From Methylophilaceae bacterium (GTDB lineage: Bacteria > Pseudomonadota > Gammaproteobacteria > Burkholderiales > Methylophilaceae), in the NCBI GenBank assembly GCA_025362115.1, contig JANYIK010000107.1, positions 1 through 8,673 on the forward strand: a DNA stretch of 8,673 nt, given 5' to 3'. Positions 1 through 6,079 of this stretch are shown piece after piece. Numbering within the stretch: position 1 is the stretch's first letter; the number at the start of each line of letters is the position of its first letter. The notes under the pieces were generated by a model. It was not told the origin of the DNA. It ran no database searches and worked only from the letters and a program-made list of their open reading frames with translations. A program made the position numbers and the translations under genes.

Positions 1-41
1 GAGAATGAAGCCAGCAACAGGAGGAGAAATAGTTTTTTCAT
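1..41 (-). CDS. 5' end of an exported protein gene, cut by the window edge
   Basis: Reading leftward from an ATG at 41-39, the first 13 codons give MKKLFLLLLLASF before the window ends. Two lysines followed by an unbroken leucine-rich stretch is the classic n- and h-region of a Sec signal peptide, so the product is probably exported or a lipoprotein. No cleavage site or lipobox is visible because the sequence stops. The ATG lies 24 bases past the purM stop on the same strand, so the gene is probably co-transcribed with purM. The Shine-Dalgarno is weak (only CCGGAC directly before the ATG). The function cannot be read from this fragment. It is not purN, which would not start with a signal peptide. 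Confidence 0.6.
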   Translation of the reverse strand, partial: MKKLFLLLLLASF

Positions 42-65
42 GTCCGGTTTAACGCTGGCACAGCT

Positions 66-1109
66 TTAAACGATGACCGTCTGTGGTTCGTTGGTATTTT
101 GCGGGCGTATCACCCCGATACGCCACACTTGTTCGCCTTCCGCCTGTAGTAGCTTGGTCGCGGCTTCTGCGTCTGATGCGGAAACAATCACCACCATGCC
201 GATGCCGCAGTTGAAGGTGCGGAACATCTCAATGTCAGTGATGTTGCCTTGTGATTGCAGCCACTTGAACAGCGGCGGGATGTCCCAACTGCCGTTTTTC
301 AGCTCAGCGGTGAGGCCGCTTGGCAGTACTCGTGGAATGTTCTCGGTGAGGCCTCCGCCAGTAATATGCGCCATGCCCTTGACCATGACCGCATTCAGCA
401 GCTTGAGTAGCGGTTTTACGTAGATACGCGTTGGTGCCATCACCACGTCGCGGAATGGCTTTCCATGAAAATTGCTATCCATATCAATCCCAGACATCGT
501 AATCAGCTTACGTACCAGCGAATAACCATTGGAATGCGCGCCGCTGGAAGCCAGTCCCAGCAACATGTCGCCTTCTGTAATAGTAGAGCCATTGATAATG
601 GCTTCTTTCTCCACGCAACCTACGGCAAAGCCCGCTAAATCGTATTCACCTGGCGGATACATGCCCGGCATTTCTGCCGTCTCGCCGCCCACCAACGCAC
701 ATCCAGCTTGTTCGCAGCCTAAAGCAATGCCCTTGATCACCTGTGACGCGGTACCGACTTCCAGTTTGCCGCAGGCGAAGTAATCGAGGAAGAATAGCGG
801 CTCAGCGCCTTGGACTAAGATGTCATTGACGCTCATCGCCACCAAGTCTATGCCCACGGTATCGTGTTTGTTCAACTCGAACGCCAATTTCAGCTTGGTT
901 CCTACGCCATCGGTACCGGACACCAGCACCGGATGCTTAAATTTAGTAGGGACTTCAAACAGCGAGCCAAAGCCCCCTATGCCAGCCAGCACTTCCGGAC
1001 GCATGGTGCGCTTGGCATAGGGCTTGATGTCTTCCACCAGCGCATCGCCGGCTTCCATGTCTACACCGGCATCGCGGTAACTCATCGAGGGTCTATTGGA
1101 TGTACTCAA
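66..1109 (-). CDS. purM: Phosphoribosylformylglycinamidine cyclo-ligase (AIR synthetase)
   Basis: PurM catalyses the ATP-dependent ring closure of formylglycinamidine ribonucleotide to aminoimidazole ribonucleotide, the fifth step of cytosolic purine synthesis. The protein matches E. coli PurM along its whole length (347 residues here against 345). It starts with SYRDAGVD (10-17), followed by PEVLAGIGGFG, the ATP-binding glycine-rich segment GTDGVGTK (65-72), VND..VQGAEPLFFLDY (94-110), GGETAEMPGM (141-150), SSGAHSNGYSLVRK and the C-terminal TFNCGIGM. The longest reading frame begins with TTG (1109-1107), and an in-frame stop lies two codons upstream. The first ATG is codon 9 (1085-1083), directly before SYRDAG. 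Neither start has a convincing Shine-Dalgarno. The family usually has a few residues before SYRDAG, so the TTG start is plausible but not proven. The gene is divergent from the permease at 1197 and followed closely by a secretory gene at 41. Confidence 0.97.
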   Translation of the reverse strand: MSTSNRPSMSYRDAGVDMEAGDALVEDIKPYAKRTMRPEVLAGIGGFGSLFEVPTKFKHPVLVSGTDGVGTKLKLAFELNKHDTVGIDLVAMSVNDILVQGAEPLFFLDYFACGKLEVGTASQVIKGIALGCEQAGCALVGGETAEMPGMYPPGEYDLAGFAVGCVEKEAIINGSTITEGDMLLGLASSGAHSNGYSLVRKLITMSGIDMDSNFHGKPFRDVVMAPTRIYVKPLLKLLNAVMVKGMAHITGGGLTENIPRVLPSGLTAELKNGSWDIPPLFKWLQSQGNITDIEMFRTFNCGIGMVVIVSASDAEAATKLLQAEGEQVWRIGVIRPQNTNEPQTVIV

Positions 1110-1196
1110 GTTCTATGCTCGCTATTAAAAGGTTTGTATTAAAGGGTGTGACGGGATAAATTACTGACTTCCTGAATTTTACCCGAAACCATCCCT
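1110..1196. promoter_or_regulatory. Divergent promoter region between purM and the PerM-hda pair
   Basis: This 87-base gap separates two divergent transcription units and must hold the purM promoter and probably that of the permease-hda pair. On the plus strand TTGTAT (1134-1139) is followed by ATAAAT (1156-1161) at 16 bases, a weak sigma-70-like arrangement. I see no clear operator, PurR-type palindrome or riboswitch. The intergenic role is certain from gene orientation; the exact promoter elements are a guess. Confidence 0.35.
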
Positions 1197-2258
1197 ATGG
1201 TCGCTAAACAGTCTGAGCAATTTGGTATCGTCACCTTATTTTTGGCAGCCGCCGGTTTGTGGTTGCTGTGGCGCTTAACTCCGATTTTGACACCCTTTTT
1301 ACTGGCCATTGTGTTGGCCTACGTCTGTAATCCGTTGGTAAATCGGTTGCAAATGCGGCGCGTGCCTCGGGGAATAGGCGTGTTGCTAGTGCTGTTACTT
1401 CTGATAGGCATCATCGCCGCATTGGTACTGATTCTAGCGCCCTTGGTACACCACGAAACAGAGCTGTTTTTAGAACGCCTCCCTGCCACTGTAGACTGGT
1501 TCAAGCTCAACGCTGTGCCTTGGCTGCACAATCAGTTTGGTGTGGATTTAGGGCTGGACGCAGAGCAGATTAAAGCCTATCTGGCGAGCCATCTCAAAAA
1601 TGCGGGGAGTTTTGCGGCGACACTGCTACCGTCGCTCAAGTCTGGTGGCATGGTAATAATGGCGCTACTGGTCAATTTGCTATTGGTTCCAGTGGTGTTT
1701 TTCTATGTGTTGCGCGATTGGAACACGTTGCTGGCACATCTTGAAAAGCTGATTCCACGCCGCTGGCAAGCCAACACTTTGAACATGGCGCGCGAGATTG
1801 ATGAGGTGCTGTCAGAGTTTTTGCGTGGGCAGATTTCCGTAATGCTGTTGATGAGCGCGTATTACAGCTTGGCACTGCATCTCGCCGGTCTGGCGTTTGC
1901 CCTACCTATAGGCTTGGTCACTGGTCTACTGGTATTTATTCCCTATTTGGGCATGGCTACAGGCCTCACTTTGGCAACTTTGGCAGGCTTGATGCAGTTT
2001 CAAGGAATCACCGGTTTGCTGCCGGTGCTGTTGGCGTTTGGCATAGGTCAAGCTTTGGAGGGTACGGTCGTAACGCCTTGGCTGGTGGGCGAGCGCATCG
2101 GTTTGCATCCGGTGGCGGTCATCTTTGCTTTGCTGGCCTTTGGACAACTATTTGGTTTTTTCGGTGTGCTGTTGGCGCTGCCCGCCAGTGCTGCGCTACT
2201 GGTAGCTTTGCGCCACCTGCGTCAGCGTTATCTTGAGAGCGACTTCTTTCAGCAGTGA
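1197..2258 (+). CDS. AI-2E family / PerM-type inner-membrane permease
   Basis: This 353-residue membrane protein belongs to the AI-2E transporter (PerM/TqsA/YdiK) family. Members have been linked to autoinducer-2 export or to cation antiport, but most have no proven substrate. It has hydrophobic segments near residues 9-27, 30-47 and 59-82. A soluble region of about 65 residues follows (85-150), then more membrane segments near 150-172 and 210-340. Family hallmarks are VFIPYLGM in the middle of the C-terminal half and the closing block PWLVGERIGLHPVAVIFALL..GQLFGFFGVLLALP. The ATG at 1197 has no clear Shine-Dalgarno. The last four bases overlap the start of hda (GTGA), so the two are translationally coupled. 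This pairing is recurrent in proteobacteria but does not reveal the transported compound. Confidence 0.9.
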   Translation: MVAKQSEQFGIVTLFLAAAGLWLLWRLTPILTPFLLAIVLAYVCNPLVNRLQMRRVPRGIGVLLVLLLLIGIIAALVLILAPLVHHETELFLERLPATVDWFKLNAVPWLHNQFGVDLGLDAEQIKAYLASHLKNAGSFAATLLPSLKSGGMVIMALLVNLLLVPVVFFYVLRDWNTLLAHLEKLIPRRWQANTLNMAREIDEVLSEFLRGQISVMLLMSAYYSLALHLAGLAFALPIGLVTGLLVFIPYLGMATGLTLATLAGLMQFQGITGLLPVLLAFGIGQALEGTVVTPWLVGERIGLHPVAVIFALLAFGQLFGFFGVLLALPASAALLVALRHLRQRYLESDFFQQ

Positions 2259-2926
2259 AACAACTTTTACTGGACATACAACCCGCCCCAGCGCCCACGC
2301 TGCAAAACTTTGTCGTGGGCAGCAATGGTGAGCTGCTGCAGACCTTGCGTGGCTTGGTAGAAAGCAGCCAAGGCCAACGTTCGTTGACCTTGTGGGGCGA
2401 AGCAGGAAGCGGCAAAAGCCATTTATTGCATGCGGTGGCAGGTTTTGCAGCGGAGCGGGGGATTGACGCTATCTATCTGGATGCGCCGCCAGCCGATACC
2501 ATGAGCCTGCTAGAACACGATCTGGTCGCGCTGGATAACGCGCAAAACCTGAGCGAAAATGCTCAGGTCGCGCTATTCAACCTGTTCAATCGGTATCGTG
2601 AACAAGGTAAAACGCTCATCACTGCTGTGCCGGTTGCGCCCGCGCAGTTGACCTTGCGCGATGACCTAAAAACCCGTCTTGCTTGGGGCTTGGTGTATCA
2701 AGTTTTAAGTTTGTCCGACGCAGAAAAAGTCCAAGCGCTGAAGAAACACGCGCAAGAACGAGGCATGAAACTACCAGAAGACGTAGTGGAGTACTGCCTG
2801 CGCCATCTACGGCGCGATTTACCTACGCTGGTGGCGACGCTGGACGCGCTGGATGACTGGTCGCTGACTGCGAAAAAGCCTGTAACGGTATCTATGGTGC
2901 GGCAACTAGTACAGATGCCAATCTAA
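2255..2926 (+). CDS. hda: DnaA regulatory inactivator Hda
   Basis: Hda is a short AAA+ relative of DnaA. Bound to the DNA-loaded beta clamp, it stimulates hydrolysis of DnaA-ATP after initiation (RIDA) and so prevents re-initiation of replication. The 223-residue protein has the clamp-binding motif QLLLDI at residues 3-8, Walker A GEAGSGKSH (48-56), and a Walker B-like LVALDNAQ (90-97, Asp94). A DnaA-like segment DDLKTRLAWG follows, with Arg141 as the likely arginine finger. A sensor II helix lies around LRRDLPTLVATLDALD. The DnaA domain IV for DNA binding is absent, as expected for Hda. Translation starts at a GTG that overlaps the stop of the upstream permease by four bases. No terminator is evident after the TAA. 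In related genomes as I remember them, hda is followed by housekeeping genes, so the eut-like cassette downstream may be an insertion at this point. Confidence 0.93.
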   Translation: MKQLLLDIQPAPAPTLQNFVVGSNGELLQTLRGLVESSQGQRSLTLWGEAGSGKSHLLHAVAGFAAERGIDAIYLDAPPADTMSLLEHDLVALDNAQNLSENAQVALFNLFNRYREQGKTLITAVPVAPAQLTLRDDLKTRLAWGLVYQVLSLSDAEKVQALKKHAQERGMKLPEDVVEYCLRHLRRDLPTLVATLDALDDWSLTAKKPVTVSMVRQLVQMPI

Positions 2927-3112
2927 ACTTACTAAAGAGTGTTCGTATTTTGAATACTATCTGACGTAATTTGACTTGTAATGTGGCGCGGTTTGCTGAA
3001 CAATGAAATTGGTAATAATTCACATAATTTTAATCCATGTTTTTTTGAGGAGTACGCAGCATCTTTTTCTAAATCTATTTAAGGAGTTATGAAATGACAA
3101 AGGGGACACAGC
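2927..3112 (+). promoter_or_regulatory. AT-rich leader of the permease/eut cassette
   Basis: This 186-base gap has no long ORF and is clearly richer in A and T than the flanking genes. It should contain the promoter of the cassette. Possible elements, all weak: TTGCTG (2993-2998) with AATAAT (3014-3019) at 15 bases; an isolated TTGACT at 2971-2976 without a good -10; a short dyad GTATT-TTG-AATAC at 2945-2957 that could be an operator half. A run of seven T at 3040-3046 has no stem in front of it, so it is not a terminator for hda. The end of the leader carries two Shine-Dalgarno sequences (AAGGAG at 3081-3086 and AAGGGG at 3100-3105), which serve a mini-ORF and the permease respectively. Confidence 0.4.
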
Positions 3113-3120
3113 ATGAGTAA
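3094..3120 (+). CDS. Possible 8-codon upstream ORF overlapping the permease start
   Basis: ATG at 3094 is preceded, after seven bases, by a near-perfect Shine-Dalgarno AAGGAG (3081-3086). It opens MTKGTQHE and stops at TAA 3118-3120, inside codons 2-3 of the permease, in a different frame. The permease ATG (3113) has its own ribosome site AAGGGG (3100-3105), which lies within this mini-ORF. The arrangement would couple the two translation events or let ribosomes on the mini-ORF influence permease expression. The peptide has no run of identical codons that would suggest classical attenuation. It may simply be a chance ATG behind a strong ribosome site. Confidence 0.3.
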   Translation: MTKGTQHE

Positions 3121-4585
3121 AGAAAATCAGTCAGCAGCATCGGATGAAGCACAGCTTAAAAAGATGGGCTATGAGCAGGAGCTTCATCGTCACATGGGTG
3201 GGTTTTCCAATTTTGCCATTTCATTTTCCATTATCTGTATTCTGGCAGGTGGGATCGGCGCGTTTCCATTGGCATTGGGGGCGGCGGGTGGTGCATCAAT
3301 CGGTATCGGCTGGTTGGTCGGTTCTGCGTTTGCGCTCGTTGTGGCCATTGCAATGGCGCAAATTTCTTCAAGTTATCCAACAGCCGGTGGTTTATACCAC
3401 TGGGGTTCCATTTTAGGCGGTAAGGGTTTTGGCTGGTGTACGGCTTGGTTTAACCTGCTGGGCTTGATTTTCGTGGTGGCATCGGTTGATTTTGGGGTCT
3501 ATGACTTTTTCTTCAAAACTCTTATCGCTCCGCTCTTGGGAATTGATGTTGCAAAGCTAGGTTATACGGAGCAACTCATTGGGATTGCCGTTATTATCTT
3601 GACGCAAACGGTATTGATTTATCGTTTCCCAAAGTTCACCACCAAGATTACTGACTATTCAGGTTACTTGATTTTTGTGGTTGCCGTTGTGCTAACCGTC
3701 TCTCTATTAGCCTATCATCAAGGTTCTCTGGAGTTTGGCCGACTGTTCACATTTACCAATTACACAGGTGTTGAAGGTAGTCCATGGCCAAAAAGTGAAG
3801 GGATGATTTTCCCATTCTTGCTTGGTTTGCTACTTGCCGTGTATACCATCACCGGGTTCGACGCTTCTGCACACACCTCGGAAGAGACCCGTGATGCAGC
3901 TAAAGCAGTGCCAAAAGGTATCGTAACGTCAGTCATTTATTCAGCAATTTTTGGCTACATCATGATTTGCACCTTTGTGCTAGTGATGCCAGACGTAGCT
4001 ACAGGCGTGAAACAAGGGTTTGGCTATTTTGATGCTTTGCTCGGTACGCTACCTGCTGGCTTAAAAATTATCTTGAGCGTTAGTATTTTTGTATCCAATT
4101 ATCTGTGCGGCTTGGCTTGTTTGACCTCTACCTCGCGCATGATGTATGCATTTGCACGCGATGGAGGGCTGCCAGCATCTGGTTTCCTGCGTAGCGTGGA
4201 TCCAGTGTTGAAAACCCCAGTGGCTGCTGTTTGGGTATCCGCTGCATTAGCTTATGCAGCAACCTTGTATGGCGCAGCTTACGTTGTACTCTCGGTGGGT
4301 TGTGCGGTATTCCTTTACATTTCTTACATTATGCCGATAGCAGCCGGAGTATTGGCGGAAGGTAAGACTTGGAAACATAAAGGCCCATTTGACTTGGGTG
4401 GTATGTCTAAGCTCATTGGCGTGCTTGCATTCATCGGTGGTGGTTTCTTGGTAATCGTAGGTGTCCAGCCCCCCAATGAAAAAGTGCTCTATGTGACCAT
4501 TGCCATGCTCGTAGTGATGGCTTTGTTCTGGTATTTATTTGGTGAATCCAAGCGCTTTAAAGGTCCGCCTGCTCCTAAAGAGTAA
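3113..4585 (+). CDS. APC-superfamily permease of the amino acid/choline transporter type, likely amine or ethanolamine uptake
   Basis: This 490-residue inner-membrane protein has about twelve hydrophobic segments: near 33-55, 60-83, 105-130, 153-170, 183-202, 232-249, 270-293, 315-338, 370-393, 393-413, 432-452 and 458-477. APC hallmarks are present: SSSYPTAGGLYHW (85-97), TGFDASAHTSEETRDAAKAVPKGI (247-270) and STSRMMYAFARDGGLP (339-354). The GGFSNFAISFSI opening and the SAHTSEET motif resemble the amino acid/choline transporter branch, which includes GABA permeases and the yeast choline/ethanolamine carrier Hnm1. It is not related to the enterobacterial EutH. Placement directly upstream of eutA and a lyase fusion suggests that it imports the lyase substrate, which is inference. 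The start is ATG 3113 with AAGGGG seven bases upstream. A strong terminator follows 15 bases after its stop. Confidence 0.85.
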   Translation: MSKENQSAASDEAQLKKMGYEQELHRHMGGFSNFAISFSIICILAGGIGAFPLALGAAGGASIGIGWLVGSAFALVVAIAMAQISSSYPTAGGLYHWGSILGGKGFGWCTAWFNLLGLIFVVASVDFGVYDFFFKTLIAPLLGIDVAKLGYTEQLIGIAVIILTQTVLIYRFPKFTTKITDYSGYLIFVVAVVLTVSLLAYHQGSLEFGRLFTFTNYTGVEGSPWPKSEGMIFPFLLGLLLAVYTITGFDASAHTSEETRDAAKAVPKGIVTSVIYSAIFGYIMICTFVLVMPDVATGVKQGFGYFDALLGTLPAGLKIILSVSIFVSNYLCGLACLTSTSRMMYAFARDGGLPASGFLRSVDPVLKTPVAAVWVSAALAYAATLYGAAYVVLSVGCAVFLYISYIMPIAAGVLAEGKTWKHKGPFDLGGMSKLIGVLAFIGGGFLVIVGVQPPNEKVLYVTIAMLVVMALFWYLFGESKRFKGPPAPKE

Positions 4586-4600
4586 GGTGTATTAAGAGAT

Positions 4601-4635
4601 ACGCTCATGCGGTGCAATACCGCATGAGCGTTTTT
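4601..4635 (+). terminator. Strong intrinsic terminator between the permease and eutA
   Basis: ACGCTCATGCGGT (4601-4613) and ACCGCATGAGCGT (4619-4631) form a perfect 13-bp stem with a five-base loop GCAAT, followed by a T run ending at 4635. This is a textbook Rho-independent terminator for the permease transcript. It ends one base before the eutA ATG at 4637, so it also occupies the whole zone where an eutA ribosome binding site would lie. Transcripts for eutA and the lyase must therefore read through, or start from a promoter inside the end of the permease gene. I could not identify such a promoter. Confidence 0.88.
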
Positions 4636-4636
4636 C

Positions 4637-6064
4637 ATGATGGAACTCACAATACCCAATCAGCGCGTTAAACTACTGGGGCTGGATTTTGGCTCTACAA
4701 CAAGCAGTGCATTGGTTGCAGAAGCTTCAGTCACTAGCAACTGTATTACTGGCCGCATGGAATTTGGCGAGCCGAAAATCGTATTCAAATCTACTTCTGT
4801 ATTTACCCCATTTATCCAACAGCATATAGACGAAGTCGCTATTGCAGAGCTGATACGCCAGTGGCTAACGCAAAGCGGCTTAGACAGCATCTTTGCGGGG
4901 GGCAGTATCATCACCGGACTCGCCGCGCAAAGCCGCAATGCGGCAGCCATTACAAAATTAGTGCGCGAATTGGTGGGTGAAACCGTCATCGCCACCGCAC
5001 AAGACCCTTGCTTGGAATCGTGGCTGGCGTTTATGGGCAGTTGCTCGGACTTGAGTCGTTATCACGGTGACGCGTTGATACTCAATCTGGATATAGGTGG
5101 TGGTACGACCAACTTGGCCTTGGGTAAACAGGGAGACGTACTGCAAACCGGATGTTATTTTATAGGCGCGCGGCATTTTCAATTTGTGCCGGGAGGCTAT
5201 CAATTGATTGTTGCTTCTGAGTATGGGTTGGCTCTGTTGCGCGAATTTGGCATTGATAAAGGCGCGGGCGAAACGCTTAGTGCTGAAGAATGTGAGCAGA
5301 TAATGAATTACTACTGCCAAGCGCTTGAGGCCATAGTGCAAGGAGAATCAAAGTTTTTTGCTACTACGCTGGGGAAGAAGCACGAGCAAGTCGCTTTCTC
5401 TCTGGCGCCAGATTCACCACCACCCAAAATCACTTTCTCTGGCGGTGTGGGTGAATTGATCTATCAGCACATGGCGAGCGAGGGATTACCTAACACCACC
5501 TACTACGGTGATTTCGGCATAGATTTAGCGCGGGCGATTATCGCATCGCCCATACTCAGCAGGGATCTACGCGATTACGTCCCAGAAAATCGCGGACGCG
5601 CCACGGTGTACGGCTTAACCCTGCACAGCACAGAAATATCCGGTACCACGCTATTTTTGCCCAAACCAGAATGCTTGCCATTACGCGATGTGCCGATAGT
5701 CAGCAAATTACCCGTCACTGCCACATTTGAACAATGGCTAGTCGCGTTGACCTTAGCTATGCATCGCGAACAGGGCGCGTGCGTGCAAATTATTGGCGAG
5801 CTCGGTGGCCTCAATGACATTCGTGTTCTTGGGCAACGCATCGCGCAAAGCCTTAAGCAATGCGCTTACCCTGCCCATCAGCCCTTGGTGATATTGGTTG
5901 AAGCCAATATCGGCAAAGTACTTGGCAATTACGCCACCGATTGGACAAAGTCTGGTCTGAACGTGCTGGTGATAGACGAAATTCCTATACGCGATGCCCA
6001 TTTTGTTAATATTGGTCGTGTACATCAACAAATCGTACCGATTTCGTTTTTTGGATTGCATTAA
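4637..6064 (+). CDS. eutA: Ethanolamine ammonia-lyase reactivating factor EutA
   Basis: EutA is an ATP-dependent chaperone-like factor that releases inactivated cobalamin from ethanolamine ammonia-lyase so that fresh adenosylcobalamin can bind. At 475 residues it fits the E. coli protein (467). Sugar kinase/Hsp70/actin-fold ATP-site motifs are visible: LLGLDFGSTTSS (13-24, phosphate 1), NLDIGGGTTNLAL (150-162, phosphate 2) and FSGGVGELIY (267-276, adenosine). The middle block RGRATVYGLTLHSTEISGTTLFL and the ending VIDEIPIRDAHFVNIGR...VVPI-like tail also align with EutA. The frame is closed upstream by TGA at 4625-4627, so the start is ATG 4637 or the adjacent ATG 4640. Neither has a free Shine-Dalgarno; the only GAG (4626-4628) is buried in the terminator stem. 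The lyase gene follows after 15 bases, which supports a functional pair. Confidence 0.9.
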   Translation: MMELTIPNQRVKLLGLDFGSTTSSALVAEASVTSNCITGRMEFGEPKIVFKSTSVFTPFIQQHIDEVAIAELIRQWLTQSGLDSIFAGGSIITGLAAQSRNAAAITKLVRELVGETVIATAQDPCLESWLAFMGSCSDLSRYHGDALILNLDIGGGTTNLALGKQGDVLQTGCYFIGARHFQFVPGGYQLIVASEYGLALLREFGIDKGAGETLSAEECEQIMNYYCQALEAIVQGESKFFATTLGKKHEQVAFSLAPDSPPPKITFSGGVGELIYQHMASEGLPNTTYYGDFGIDLARAIIASPILSRDLRDYVPENRGRATVYGLTLHSTEISGTTLFLPKPECLPLRDVPIVSKLPVTATFEQWLVALTLAMHREQGACVQIIGELGGLNDIRVLGQRIAQSLKQCAYPAHQPLVILVEANIGKVLGNYATDWTKSGLNVLVIDEIPIRDAHFVNIGRVHQQIVPISFFGLH

Positions 6065-6079
6065 CTGTAGGGGAACAGG

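Noticed and set aside
73..1142. Plus-strand open frames across purM (for example 73-423, 529-783, 864-1142)
   Set aside because: They lie entirely or almost entirely on the antisense of a full-length conserved PurM and show no recognisable protein motif.
2984..2997. Sigma-54-like promoter TGGCGCGGTTTGCT upstream of the permease, attractive because nitrogen genes often use it
   Set aside because: The GG and GC elements are two bases too close (8 bases between them, where the consensus has 10), so the sigma-54 geometry is not met.
3040..3046. T run after hda as a terminator
   Set aside because: There is no GC-rich inverted repeat in front of it; the upstream 30 bases are AT-rich without a stem.
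4601..4635. The perfect palindrome as an operator or uptake-sequence pair instead of a terminator
   Set aside because: Perfect stem, short loop, immediate T run and position just after a stop codon fit an intrinsic terminator best; no second copy was seen in the window.
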